NCBI GenBank assembly: GCA_964636885.1
Contig: CAZWVA010000002.1
Coordinates: 37,467 to 101,466, forward strand
Origin: CAZWVA01 sp964636885
Lineage (GTDB): Bacteria > Desulfobacterota_D > UBA1144 > Nemesobacterales > CSP1-2
Direction: 5' to 3'
DNA: 64,000 nucleotides
In this document: positions 24,278-32,991 of the stretch, in pieces
How the letters are laid out: the number at the start of each line of letters is the position of its first letter
How positions within the stretch are numbered: the first letter of the stretch is position 1
The notes under the pieces: generated by a model
Told to the model about the DNA's origin: nothing
The model's database searches: none
The model's input: only the letters and a program-made list of their open reading frames with translations
Made by a program: the position numbers and the translations under genes

Positions 24278-25654
24278 ATGACTCAAAACGATCTACGTAT
24301 CATCGTGGTAGGAGGGGGTGCTGCTGGGATCTCAGCAGCATCCACGGCAAGGTCCGTAGCCCCTCAGGCCTCGGTTATCCTTTTTACCGAGTTTGAAGAT
24401 GTGGCATATAGCCCCTGTGGTATTCCATTCGTTCATGGAAGGGAGATCCCTGATTTTAAGAGCCTTTTTCTTCAAACCCCTGAGCACTATGCCGAGATCG
24501 GAATAGACCTCAGGCTCCAAACAACCGTTACCGGGATAGATCTCGAAAAGCGTACTGTAAGTGTTGGCTCCCAGGTATTTCCCTGGGACCGTCTTGTTAT
24601 CGCTACCGGATTCGAGTATGAAAAGCCTGCCATTCCGGGTGTAGACCTAGAGGGGCTTTACTATGTAAAAAACATCCGCCGCGCAATGGAGTTTGACAAG
24701 ATACTCGATCAGGTAAAGAGGGTCGTCGTTGTATCGGCAACGCCACTGGGGATCGAGATGACTGGAAACCTCGCCCAGAGGGGGCTTGAGACGCACCTTG
24801 TGGATGAAGGCCCTTGGCTTATGTCAGAGGTTGCCGACCCGGACATAATGCAACCCGTGCAGAAGTCTCTCGAGGAACTTGGGGCAAGGATCTATCTGGG
24901 GACAAAGGTGCTTGAGTTTAAGGGGGAAAACGGAAGGGTAAGATCCATCAGCACCACGGCTGGGGACATAGAATGCGATGTGGTTGTTATCGCTACTCAT
25001 AAGAAGCCGAATAACCGTCTTTCCCGCGAGGCGGGGCTAAAGATAGGGGCAACGGGTGGGATAATAGTGGACGACCATATGAGAACCTCTATGAAGGATG
25101 TTTATGCGGCCGGTGACTGCATAGAGGTCATTCACGGTGTGACCGATCTTCCCATTCAGGGGCTTTCCGGGAGTCACGCCTACTCTCAGGGAAGGGTGGC
25201 GGGGGCCAACGCCGCGGGCGATGACCGGGCCTATGACCCGGTATATGTCCCTTGGGGAATGGTAGGGGGAAGGGTCCAGATCGGTGGGGTTTCTCTTGGA
25301 GAAACCCTGCATAAGGCCCTGGGGATACCACATATAGTAGCCGCCGCGCAGGGGATTTCGAGGGCGAGGTACTATCCTGGGGTAAGCAGGATCCTAGTAA
25401 AACTCATCGCCGACCCGAAAACGCTTCGCGTGATGGGTGCTCAAATGGCGGGTGGCGAGGGGATTAAAGAGAGGGCCGATTTTCTCGCATTTGCCATAAA
25501 GCGCGGGGCTACTCTCGAAGACTTTGCCTGGATGGAAAACGTCTATTCTCCTCCGATCGGGGCATTGATGGAGCCGATTGCCCTTGCGGCACAGGCTGGA
25601 TTGGCTGAATTGAAGAAGCGAGGAGCCGAACCCCCCAAATTCGCTGGTGCATGA
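24278..25654 (+). CDS. FAD/NAD(P)-dependent oxidoreductase, CoA-disulfide reductase/NADH oxidase type
   Basis: From ATG 24278 (458 residues). The FAD motif IIVVGGGAAGISAAST is at the N-terminus and YSPCGIPFVHG near residue 43 carries the single redox Cys of the CoA-disulfide reductase/NADH peroxidase group. NAD-domain VVVVSATPLGIEMTGNLAQRGLETHLVD near 162 has VSATPLG instead of the common glycine motif GxGxxG, which is odd. DVYAAGDCIEV near 280 is the second FAD motif. This is not the MSMEG_0569 flavoprotein of standard Nit1C clusters. The partner could be a thiol or persulfide; inferred. Confidence 0.85.
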   Translation: MTQNDLRIIVVGGGAAGISAASTARSVAPQASVILFTEFEDVAYSPCGIPFVHGREIPDFKSLFLQTPEHYAEIGIDLRLQTTVTGIDLEKRTVSVGSQVFPWDRLVIATGFEYEKPAIPGVDLEGLYYVKNIRRAMEFDKILDQVKRVVVVSATPLGIEMTGNLAQRGLETHLVDEGPWLMSEVADPDIMQPVQKSLEELGARIYLGTKVLEFKGENGRVRSISTTAGDIECDVVVIATHKKPNNRLSREAGLKIGATGGIIVDDHMRTSMKDVYAAGDCIEVIHGVTDLPIQGLSGSHAYSQGRVAGANAAGDDRAYDPVYVPWGMVGGRVQIGGVSLGETLHKALGIPHIVAAAQGISRARYYPGVSRILVKLIADPKTLRVMGAQMAGGEGIKERADFLAFAIKRGATLEDFAWMENVYSPPIGALMEPIALAAQAGLAELKKRGAEPPKFAGA

Positions 25655-25668
25655 AAAGGGAAGGCTAA

Positions 25669-25932
25669 ATGTCAGAGAAAAGATCATTCGGTGAGTGGTT
25701 GAGAAAAAACGCCGAAAAATACCTGCTCGAAGCCGCCGCAGATGAGATGGCAGTCCGTTACCCTGGTCTCTGTGTGAAACCCTACAGAGAAAGGGGAATC
25801 GTCCCCTTCTTCTGGAGGAGCGTCTTTGTCCCCATTTATTCAAGGATCCCCTGGAGCATCCGCAAGAAGGTGATCCTTTTTAGCTCCTATCCCACTGGGG
25901 AACGCCCCCAGTGGAAGAGGCGGAGTTACTAA
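25669..25932 (+). CDS. Small protein of unknown function (87 residues)
   Basis: A basic, aromatic-rich protein follows the FAD oxidoreductase by 14 nt, with AAGGGAAGGC before its ATG. It reads SFGEWLRKNAEKYLLEAAADEMAVRYPGLCVKPYRERG then FFWRSVFVPIYSRIPWSIRKKVI. The N-terminal half is helical; the C-terminal half has one hydrophobic segment (residues about 43-57) with positive flanks and could touch the membrane. Single Cys at about residue 31. I do not recognise the family; context ties it to the oxidoreductase. Confidence 0.7.
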   Translation: MSEKRSFGEWLRKNAEKYLLEAAADEMAVRYPGLCVKPYRERGIVPFFWRSVFVPIYSRIPWSIRKKVILFSSYPTGERPQWKRRSY

Positions 25933-25998
25933 GACACGGGCCTGATTCTGGGATCTAGGGTATCTCCCCTGCCCTCTTTGGTTGTTGGATTTCTTGAT

Positions 25999-27000
25999 AT
26001 GCTAGTTGTCGCTGAGGCCATAGGTTACAAGGCACTAAAGGCGCTAAGAGGTTCCGGAGGAACGGCCAGGGTGTATAGCGCTTTTGATCACGCCCTTTAT
26101 ATAAGACCCCGCAGGGGTTCCCTTATAAGTGTGATTAGAGACAGGGACTACATAGGCCCAGCCTCAATATTGCTCAGGGAATCCAGTTATATGGATTTTA
26201 AGTCAATGGGTATTAATGAGGGGACGAGAATAGAGGTTAGAAATGATAGACTGGTCTTTCAGGGTAGTGTACTCACGATTGAGATGGGTAGCCCCTCTAT
26301 CTGGTTCCCTCCTCCCATTCCTCGGCGAAGCGAACTCGTGGGATTGGGGAGCATGAGCCTAAACCTCAGGGTCCTTAGGGATATGATATACACCGCCCCG
26401 AGCCGGGAAGGGCTGGTTCCGCTCTTAGAGAACGTTGAGCTATACGGGCCCCTTCAGATCTTTCTTAAACCGCAAAAGCCCACGCTTTCTGAGAGGACAA
26501 GACCCTATATAGAAACGCTCATGTGGGGGCTTTTTTGGGGCGATATCGATGCGATTATAAGTAACGCCCTACAGATACTCGGACTCGGCCCTGGGCTTAC
26601 CCCCTCATGCGATGATTTTCTAACGGGTTTAATCCTCGGTTTAGTCATAGGCGGGAAGGTGCTTCTAAGGGAGAGAAGGAAGGAGCTTGTTTTTTACAGA
26701 AGGGTTTCTTCCGAGATATGCCGGGCGGCGAAGGGTAAAACGACCATATACAGTGAGATCCTTCTAAACCAAGCCCGCCGTGGCGAAGGGCCTCATGCCC
26801 TAATCGGACTCATCCACGCCCTTCTCACAGGGGGACCGGATAGGGTTGCGAGCTTATCAAAGACCGTAATAGCCATGGGAGAGACCTCTGGGGCGGATAT
26901 TTCAATCGGGGTCTACTATGGAATCCGGTTTTTGGTTTCTAGACTAGAAAGGATGGAGGATCTACTCAGTTTAATGGATAGTCCAGATGGAATCGCTTAA
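25999..27000 (+). CDS. DUF2877 protein, AllH/YlbF-like oxamate carbamoyltransferase subunit
   Basis: The protein has about 333 residues from ATG 25999; an in-frame TTG at 25978 is an alternative. The hallmark GLGPGLTPSCDDFLTGLILG near residue 195 identifies DUF2877 (the commoner form is TPSGDDF, so Cys replaces Gly here). CRAAKGKTTIYSEILLNQARRG and SGADISIGVYYGIRF near the C-terminus also fit. In E. coli YlbF (AllH) is the third subunit with FdrA and YlbE. Here it is separated from those genes by about 5.7 kb of Nit1C-like genes but is in the same run of plus-strand genes. Confidence 0.87.
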   Translation: MLVVAEAIGYKALKALRGSGGTARVYSAFDHALYIRPRRGSLISVIRDRDYIGPASILLRESSYMDFKSMGINEGTRIEVRNDRLVFQGSVLTIEMGSPSIWFPPPIPRRSELVGLGSMSLNLRVLRDMIYTAPSREGLVPLLENVELYGPLQIFLKPQKPTLSERTRPYIETLMWGLFWGDIDAIISNALQILGLGPGLTPSCDDFLTGLILGLVIGGKVLLRERRKELVFYRRVSSEICRAAKGKTTIYSEILLNQARRGEGPHALIGLIHALLTGGPDRVASLSKTVIAMGETSGADISIGVYYGIRFLVSRLERMEDLLSLMDSPDGIA

Positions 27001-28174
27001 AATCGCACTCCTTACCTATTCGACGAAGCCGAGAGGAGGCGTGGTCCATACCCTAAACCTGGCCGAGAGGTTGGTTCTTCTCAATCACAGGGTTCATATA
27101 TACGCCCTTAGTGGAGGGGAGGGCTTTTTTAGGCCAGTGGGCGTTCCGCATACTCTCATTCCTTGCCCGGTGGTAGCCGGTGAGGACATCGACGATAAGG
27201 TGAGAAGATATATCCGTATCTACTCCGAGTACATGGCTTCTATAAGGGAGGACTACGATATTTACCACGCACAGGACTGTATATCCGCAAACGCCCTATT
27301 CGAGATCAGGAGTCGCGGTTTAATCAGGTTCTTTGTAAGAACCGTTCATCATATAGACGATTTCACATCTGAGTCCCTTATTGACTGTCAGTTAAGAAGC
27401 ATCGTAGAGCCCGATTACCTGATTGTTGTCAGTAGGTTTTGGGAGAGAGAACTCCGCTCCCGTTATTCCCTGAACTCCACCCTCATATATAACGGGGTGG
27501 ATCTAGAGAGGTTTAGGGCAAACGAGAAGGCCTCAAAAGAAGAGGCAAAGGGGGATTTCTCTCTTAAAGGGTACAATGTGATGCTTAGTATAGGGGGGAT
27601 CGAGCCTCGGAAAAACGCTCTTACCGCGCTCAGGGCGTTTGGTATCGCAAGCCGGTATTTTAAGGCAAGGGGTAAGCGCCTTGTGTGGTTGATAGGAGGA
27701 GGGGAGACGCTCTTTGATTACAGGGCCTATAGGGAAGGGTTCTTTTCCGAGATAAAAGAGCTCGGACTAAGAGTCGGTGAGGATATAATCGTACTTGGAG
27801 CCGTTCCTGAGGACTCAATGGTTAAGCTCTACAGGGCAGCGGACGTCTTTGTCTTCCCCTCTATTAAAGAGGGATGGGGACTCGTCGTGCTTGAGGCCAT
27901 GGCATCTGGGCTTCCCGTAATCGCCTCTGGTATAGAGCCTATGACGGATTACCTGATGGACGGGGAGAACGCCCTTTTGGTTTCCCCTATGGACCATGAG
28001 GGCTTGGCCGAAAGGATTATAGGTATCTTAGAGGAAGCCGGGCTTCGTGATAAACTGATTAGAAACGGAATGAAGACGGTCGAATCCTATAGCTGGCAAA
28101 AGACCGCTTTAAAGCACTCGGAGTTTTATAGGGGAATTCTGGAGGGTATCGGACGGATTAAAGAGCGAACTTGA
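26987..28174 (+). CDS. Glycosyltransferase, MSMEG_0565 family (GT4)
   Basis: The 395-residue protein has a GT-B fold. The N-terminus LKIALLTYSTKPRGGVVHTLNLAERLVLLNHRVHIYALSG and HAQDCISANAL fit the MSMEG_0565 family found with Nit1C-type clusters. The nucleotide-sugar motif is VFVFPSIKEGWGLVVLEAMASGLPVIASG near residues 287-315, with the two Glu residues of GT4 retaining enzymes, and SIGGIEPRKNALTALRAF near 198. It overlaps the DUF2877 gene by 14 nt. A sugar-modified product or carrier is implied but unknown. Confidence 0.88.
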   Translation: MESLKIALLTYSTKPRGGVVHTLNLAERLVLLNHRVHIYALSGGEGFFRPVGVPHTLIPCPVVAGEDIDDKVRRYIRIYSEYMASIREDYDIYHAQDCISANALFEIRSRGLIRFFVRTVHHIDDFTSESLIDCQLRSIVEPDYLIVVSRFWERELRSRYSLNSTLIYNGVDLERFRANEKASKEEAKGDFSLKGYNVMLSIGGIEPRKNALTALRAFGIASRYFKARGKRLVWLIGGGETLFDYRAYREGFFSEIKELGLRVGEDIIVLGAVPEDSMVKLYRAADVFVFPSIKEGWGLVVLEAMASGLPVIASGIEPMTDYLMDGENALLVSPMDHEGLAERIIGILEEAGLRDKLIRNGMKTVESYSWQKTALKHSEFYRGILEGIGRIKERT

Positions 28175-28649
28175 GATCTAACGCAAGTGGGATCCTCTGA
28201 TACCTGGTTTGCCCAAAACAAGACCCGTATTCCGATTGAGTGACATAAGGGTTGCCTGACCACGCCTTGCATACCGCTTCGTCAGTATGTGATGACCTTA
28301 CATACCGAAGAATGACGAGCTTTGATGTGGAGTGAGTTTTCTTATGGACGAGATTGTTGAACGACAAAAGGACGTTGAGACTAGTCAATGAAATATCTTG
28401 TGAAAGGTTAGACAGCAGCAGGTGATGGGATTGTTGTAGTCGCCAAAAAAGCCCTAGCGAAACCGGTTTCATCACCGTATGCCGTTTATAGCAAAGATCG
28501 GTTTCAGAAAAAGGAGGTCTTAAAAGTCTTGGCTACTGTTGCTTATTCCTGCCTTTAATCCGTATCGATACAAAAAGACGCTCGGTTTAAAGTCCGGGCC
28601 AGGGGTTAAAGGTGAGTTCTTTTGGTGAGATGGTATAATCAAGATACAG
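28175..28649 (+). other. Intergenic region, 475 nt, no secure gene
   Basis: No conserved gene is recognised. It holds an imperfect hairpin (28277-28310, listed separately), a GAAAAAGGAGG sequence near 28506 and a possible 33-residue frame (LLLLIPAFNPYRYKKTLGL) without a good start. A minus-strand 105-codon frame (28158-28475) has no ribosome-binding site and random composition. Confidence 0.4.
28277..28310. repeat. Imperfect inverted repeat
   Basis: CTTCG (28277-28281) and GTATGT (28285-28290) can pair with ACATAC (28300-28305) and CGAAG (28306-28310), with a 3-nt bulge and a 9-nt loop. No T-tract follows. It could be a transcript-processing hairpin or a remnant between two operons. Confidence 0.4.
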
Positions 28650-30425
28650 ATGAAAAAGAGGAATTTCTCAGATCTTCAGGATTTCATCGGGTATCTTGAG
28701 GCGATAGGGGATCTAAAGAGGATAAAGGCAGAGGTCGACCCCATACTCGAAATCACTGAGATCTCATCAAGGGTGATTAAGGAAAAGGGTCCGGCACTCC
28801 TATTTGAGAACGTAAGGGGCTCCTCATATCCCCTTGCGATTAACCTCTTTGGAACCGAGGAGCGGATGGAGCTTGCCCTTGGTAGGAAACCGAAAGAGGT
28901 GGGAGAAGAGTTGGTTTTCCTATTTGAAAAACTGAATCCCCCTTCTCTGATGTCCTTCTTTTCTATACTCCCCAGGGTATTTGGGTTCCTCTCCATGAGG
29001 ACTAAGGATGTGAGAAGCGGGGTGGTTCAAGAGGTAGAGGAGGAGCCAGACCTGGACAGGCTACCCATAATAAAATGCTGGCCTAAGGATGGCGGCAGGT
29101 TCATAACGCTTGGTCTCGTTCTAACCCAGGACCCGGTTACGAGGAGAAGAAACCTTGGGCTCTACAGGATGCAGGTATATGACAAGAGGACGACGGGTAT
29201 GCACTGGCATCCACATAAGGGTGGTGCGGCTCATTACCACGAGGCAGCGAAGCTCGGGATCGACCTTGAGGCCGCAGTCGTTCTCGGAGGAGACCCAAAG
29301 ATGATCTTCACAGCCGTTGCCCCGCTTCCCGAAGGCATGGACGAGATCGCCTTCGCGAGCTACCTCCGCGGGAGCCCTATCCCGATGGTTCGGGGAAAGA
29401 GCGTATCCCTTAGTGTCCCTGCAAACGCAGAGTTTGTGATAGAAGGCGTCGTTCCCCAGGGTGAGATAAGGCGTGAGGGTCCATTTGGAGACCACTTTGG
29501 GCACTACTCGATGGAGGCCGATTTTCCGGTCTTTAGGGTGAGTGAGATAACACACAGGAATAACCCAATTTATCCGGCAACGGTGGTGGGGAAGCCCCCA
29601 AAGGAGGATTTATTCCTTGGGATCGCGGCGGCCGAGATGTTCTCCCCGCTTATAAGGATCATACAACCGGAGGTAAAGGGGATGTGGGCATATCCGGAGG
29701 CCGGGTTCCACAACCTCCTTGTCGTCTCTGTTGACGAGAGGTATCCAAAGAACGGGATAAAGGCCATGCTCGCCCTCTGGGGTACTGGACAGCTTCTCCT
29801 TACAAAGTGCATGATAACGGTCTCAAGCGATGTGAACCCGAGGGATTTTAGCGCCGTTCTTAGGGAGATAGGGGAGAACTTTGATCCCAGGGAGGACTTT
29901 CTCCTCATTCCCTGGGCCCCATTAGATACGCTGGACTTTACGAGCGGGAAGCTGAACGTGGGAAGCAAGATGGGGATTAACGCCGTAAGGCGCCTAAACG
30001 GTTCGGGCAGAAAGCGGGAGGTTCCAAAGAGCGTTCCAGACCCGAGGGAGAAGATAGGAGAGGTTCTAGACCACAGGCTTCTTCCAGGGGGTTTCCTTGT
30101 CTTAAAGGTTAGGAAGAATCCTAAGGACACGATCCGTAGGGTTTTCGATTTGCCGGGATATGGAGACATAAGGATCGTTGCCGTCGTAAGCCCGGATATT
30201 GACATACACGATGACACGGAGCTAATATGGGGTATATTTACGAGGTTTGATCCATATCTCGACGTCGTATTCGAGGAGACGGAACTCCGCGGCTCTGCTG
30301 TCGTTTACGGTGGGAGGATGGGGATAGATGCCTCTTTTAAGGAGTGGTATCCTGAGGTAATCGAGATGTCGGAAGACGTAAAAGGGAAGGTGAGAGAGAG
30401 ATGGAAGGAGTACTGGAGAGAATAG
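28650..30425 (+). CDS. UbiD-family decarboxylase, probably of the futalosine menaquinone pathway
   Basis: The 591-residue protein is a UbiD-type prenylated-FMN decarboxylase. NLGLYRMQVYDKRTTGMHWHPHKGGAAHY near residue 168, FVIEGVVPQGEIRREGPFGDHFGHYS near 252 with the catalytic Glu-Arg-Glu region, and HRNNPIYPATVVGKPPKEDLFLG near 305 are diagnostic. The stop lies 25 nt inside mqnE, so both are translated together; this pairing is typical of the futalosine pathway, where a UbiD homologue acts late on 1,4-dihydroxy-6-naphthoate. It could also act in ubiquinone-like synthesis, but context argues for menaquinone. Confidence 0.9.
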   Translation: MKKRNFSDLQDFIGYLEAIGDLKRIKAEVDPILEITEISSRVIKEKGPALLFENVRGSSYPLAINLFGTEERMELALGRKPKEVGEELVFLFEKLNPPSLMSFFSILPRVFGFLSMRTKDVRSGVVQEVEEEPDLDRLPIIKCWPKDGGRFITLGLVLTQDPVTRRRNLGLYRMQVYDKRTTGMHWHPHKGGAAHYHEAAKLGIDLEAAVVLGGDPKMIFTAVAPLPEGMDEIAFASYLRGSPIPMVRGKSVSLSVPANAEFVIEGVVPQGEIRREGPFGDHFGHYSMEADFPVFRVSEITHRNNPIYPATVVGKPPKEDLFLGIAAAEMFSPLIRIIQPEVKGMWAYPEAGFHNLLVVSVDERYPKNGIKAMLALWGTGQLLLTKCMITVSSDVNPRDFSAVLREIGENFDPREDFLLIPWAPLDTLDFTSGKLNVGSKMGINAVRRLNGSGRKREVPKSVPDPREKIGEVLDHRLLPGGFLVLKVRKNPKDTIRRVFDLPGYGDIRIVAVVSPDIDIHDDTELIWGIFTRFDPYLDVVFEETELRGSAVVYGGRMGIDASFKEWYPEVIEMSEDVKGKVRERWKEYWRE

Positions 30426-31510
30426 AGACCCTTTGCAGGGACAGATCCCTTTTAGGGATACTCAAGAAGGTCGAAAGGGGCGAGAGGATAACCTTTGAAG
30501 ACGGGCTAAGGATCCTTGAGACCCATGACCTAAACACGGTTGGTATGATGGCCGATTACGTGAAGAGGAAGAGGGAAGGGGATAGGGTCTACTTTGTCGT
30601 AAATCGCCATGTGAATCCGACAAATATATGCGCTATATCGTGCAAATTCTGTGCCTTCGGGGTGACAAAGAGGTCTCCCGATGCCTATGAATTAACCCAT
30701 GAGCAGATACTCTCCATGCTAAGCGAAGAGATAAGGGAGGTTCACATAGTGGGTGGGCTTCATCCAAACTGGGGATTTGATCATTATCTGGGCATCGTGA
30801 GGCTTATTAAAGAAGCCTACCCAAAGACACACGTAAAGGCGTTTACCGCTGTTGAAGTGGACTGGTTTACGGAGATAAGCGGAAAGAGCGTAGAAGAGGT
30901 ACTTCTAGACCTAAAGGAAGCCGGGGTGGATGCACTTACGGGAGGTGGTGCGGAGATCCTTCATCCGGACGTAAGGAAAAAGATATGCGCTCCTAAAACG
31001 GTTGCAACGAGATGGGAGGAGATACACAAGCTCGCTCACAGGCTAGGCATACCGACAAACGCCACCATTCTCTACGGACACATAGAGGAGCCATTTCATG
31101 TGGTTGACCATCTTGAAAGGCTAAGAAGGATAGAGGACGAATCGCCGGGGTTCTTTGCGTTCATTCCGGTACTCTTTCAGCCTGAAAATACAGGGCTCAA
31201 GAAACAGGTAAAGTTCGTTCCGGCCTCTTATGATCTAAAGGTGCACGCCCTTGCACGTCTCTATCTCGATAACTTCCCCCACATAAAGGCCTACTGGATA
31301 ACACTCGGCGAAAAACTAGCACAGGTCGCCCTCCACTACGGGGCAAGCGATGCAGATGGAACGATAATGAGGGAAAAAATAATCCACGATGCCGGGGCAC
31401 CGTCCGAGGTCGGCCATAGCAGGGATTTTATGGTCAATATGATAAAGAACGCCGGATACACCCCCGTTGAAAGGGACGCCCTTTACAATGTGGTCAGGGT
31501 TTATTCGTAG
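30401..31510 (+). CDS. mqnE: Aminofutalosine synthase MqnE (radical SAM)
   Basis: The 369-residue radical SAM enzyme joins the enolpyruvyl side chain to adenosine in futalosine-route menaquinone synthesis. The cluster motif is CAISCKFCAFG near residue 77 (CxxxCxxC), preceded by VVNRHVNPTNIC. VHIVGGLHPNWGFDHYLGIVRLIKEAYP near 111 and AGVDALTGGGAEILHPDVRKKICAPK near 170 separate MqnE from MqnC. GYTPVERDALYNVV at the C-terminus is typical. It overlaps ubiD by 25 nt. The remaining mqn genes are not in the window. Confidence 0.93.
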   Translation: MEGVLERIETLCRDRSLLGILKKVERGERITFEDGLRILETHDLNTVGMMADYVKRKREGDRVYFVVNRHVNPTNICAISCKFCAFGVTKRSPDAYELTHEQILSMLSEEIREVHIVGGLHPNWGFDHYLGIVRLIKEAYPKTHVKAFTAVEVDWFTEISGKSVEEVLLDLKEAGVDALTGGGAEILHPDVRKKICAPKTVATRWEEIHKLAHRLGIPTNATILYGHIEEPFHVVDHLERLRRIEDESPGFFAFIPVLFQPENTGLKKQVKFVPASYDLKVHALARLYLDNFPHIKAYWITLGEKLAQVALHYGASDADGTIMREKIIHDAGAPSEVGHSRDFMVNMIKNAGYTPVERDALYNVVRVYS

Positions 31511-31635
31511 GGAGTGCATATACGCATACAAAGGAGTCATTCTTTCGACCTTGAGGTCGTAGGGTATGACGAATCTTCAGGCACGTACTTACCTCCTCAT
31601 TCTAAATGTGGAGGGTGATCTCCCTGATCTATCTC

Positions 31636-32025
31636 TTATATCGAAACCGCTATTTTACCCTCCTCAAAAAGGGGCCTTTGGATTCCCCAACTCCAGACCC
31701 TCTGAGGCGTAATCTCGATGTAAAGACCCCTGCCGAATCTACCATCTCGCTCCACGATCTCAGCGGTGCCATGCACCTTTATTCCTCTTGGCCTCCAGGG
31801 ATTTACGGATTCGAGATCGTCAATCACAAGGGCTACCTTCTTGTTTCCGCTCTTTATGTTCTTGTATTTAAGCGTTTTTTCCATATTGAGGCTTGGGATT
31901 ATGAATCTCTCCCCCTCGAATTCGTAACTTACGACGGCAACATCCGGCTGAAGGCCCTTTGAAACGGTTGCCACTCTTGCCAGTTTCTGTGATCTTAAGA
32001 AATCCACCTCTTTCTCAGAAAACAT
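31636..32025 (-). CDS. Pyridoxamine 5'-phosphate oxidase-like (PPOX/F420-type) flavin or F420-binding protein
   Basis: The 129-residue protein has the split-barrel fold of the PNPOx-like family: FLRSQKLARVATVSKGLQPDVAVVSYEFEGERFIIPSLNMEKTLKYKNIKSGNKKVALVIDDL spans the core, and GIKVHGTAEIVE near residue 80 is typical of the PPOX class. These bind FMN, F420 or related cofactors; which one cannot be told. GGGAGGAAAC precedes the start on the minus strand. It is convergent with mqnE. Confidence 0.85.
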   Translation of the reverse strand: MFSEKEVDFLRSQKLARVATVSKGLQPDVAVVSYEFEGERFIIPSLNMEKTLKYKNIKSGNKKVALVIDDLESVNPWRPRGIKVHGTAEIVERDGRFGRGLYIEITPQRVWSWGIQRPLFEEGKIAVSI

Positions 32026-32334
32026 GGATGTTTCCTCCCCTTAACAGTAGAGTTTAAGTCTATTTTAAATCGTTGTGTGTTGTAACTACATTTTTAGTTG
32101 TAGAATTTTGGGTGAATAGATTCAGAGAGCAACCCGCCGCTTGGCTGTATGCGGTATTTTCTGGTCTTCCGATTTGCCGGGCATTTCGGAACATGGTAAA
32201 GTCAATTTCTAAGGGATTTCTAAATCCTATAAACGCCACGGTAAAGGCATGGCTCAAAGATCAACTGACTTAGGTTTTATTCCGATGGGATACCATGCCA
32301 TACGTACTAAGTAAGGTGGACTGACTCTAGGAAT
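32026..32334 (+). other. Intergenic region, 309 nt
   Basis: I see no gene I can support. A 66-codon plus-strand frame (32073-32273) has no ribosome-binding site. The first half is AT-rich and probably contains the PPOX promoter on the minus strand. Nothing else stands out. Confidence 0.4.
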
Positions 32335-32991
32335 ATGCGGATCTTAAAACACCTATTGGATAACAACAGGGCGTGGGCTCAAAAGATGAAGGCCCAGAGG
32401 CCTGATTTCTTTGAGAGGCTTTCAAAACAGCAGGCACCCGAATACATGTGGATCGGCTGTTCGGATAGTCGCCTTCCTCCCAACGATATTACGGGGCTTC
32501 TTCCAGGTGAGCTTTTCGTGCATCGCAACGTGGGAAACGTGGTCGTACATACGGATTTCAATTGCCTATCCGTGATGGAATACGCCGTAGCGGAGTTAAG
32601 GGTAAAGCATATCATAGTGTGTGGACACTACGGGTGTGGTGGAGTGAATGCCGCTCTTAAAAACCTTGAACTGGGGTTGATTGACAACTGGTTGCGTCAC
32701 ATCCGGGATGTCTATTTTAAACACGAGGCTCGTTTAACAATGATGGAAGATGAGTCAAAGAGATGGGATAAGCTATGTGAACTCAACGTGGTCGAGCAGG
32801 TATATAACGTGTGTAATACGACCATAGTGCAGAGCGCATGGAAGAGGGGACAGGAACTTGCCGTGCACGGCTGGATATACAGGCTTATAGACGGACTTTT
32901 GCATGACCTGGGTATCTGCATCATAAAACCGGAAGAGGTTCTGCCCATGTATGACGAGGCGATAGAGGGTCTTTTCATTTTGAAAGAATGA
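32335..32991 (+). CDS. can: Beta-class carbonic anhydrase
   Basis: The 218-residue protein matches E. coli Can. Zinc ligands and catalytic residues are in IGCSDSRLPPNDITGLLPGELFVHRNVGNVV near residue 41 (Cys, Asp, Arg) and IIVCGHYGCGGVNAAL near 98 (His, Cys). GWIYRLIDGLLHDLG near 182 is a family signature. It interconverts CO2 and bicarbonate in the cytoplasm. Length is typical. Its 3' end overlaps the convergent WbqC gene by 17 nt. Confidence 0.96.
   Translation: MRILKHLLDNNRAWAQKMKAQRPDFFERLSKQQAPEYMWIGCSDSRLPPNDITGLLPGELFVHRNVGNVVVHTDFNCLSVMEYAVAELRVKHIIVCGHYGCGGVNAALKNLELGLIDNWLRHIRDVYFKHEARLTMMEDESKRWDKLCELNVVEQVYNVCNTTIVQSAWKRGQELAVHGWIYRLIDGLLHDLGICIIKPEEVLPMYDEAIEGLFILKE

Noticed and set aside
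28158..28475. Minus-strand ORF (105 codons) downstream of the glycosyltransferase gene
   Set aside because: No ribosome-binding site, overlaps the end of the glycosyltransferase gene, and no recognisable sequence pattern.
29570..30217. Long minus-strand ORF (215 codons) inside the UbiD gene
   Set aside because: It is antisense to a well-defined decarboxylase gene, has no ribosome-binding site and no domain pattern.
32073..32273. Plus-strand 66-codon ORF between the PPOX gene and carbonic anhydrase
   Set aside because: No ribosome-binding site and no family resemblance.
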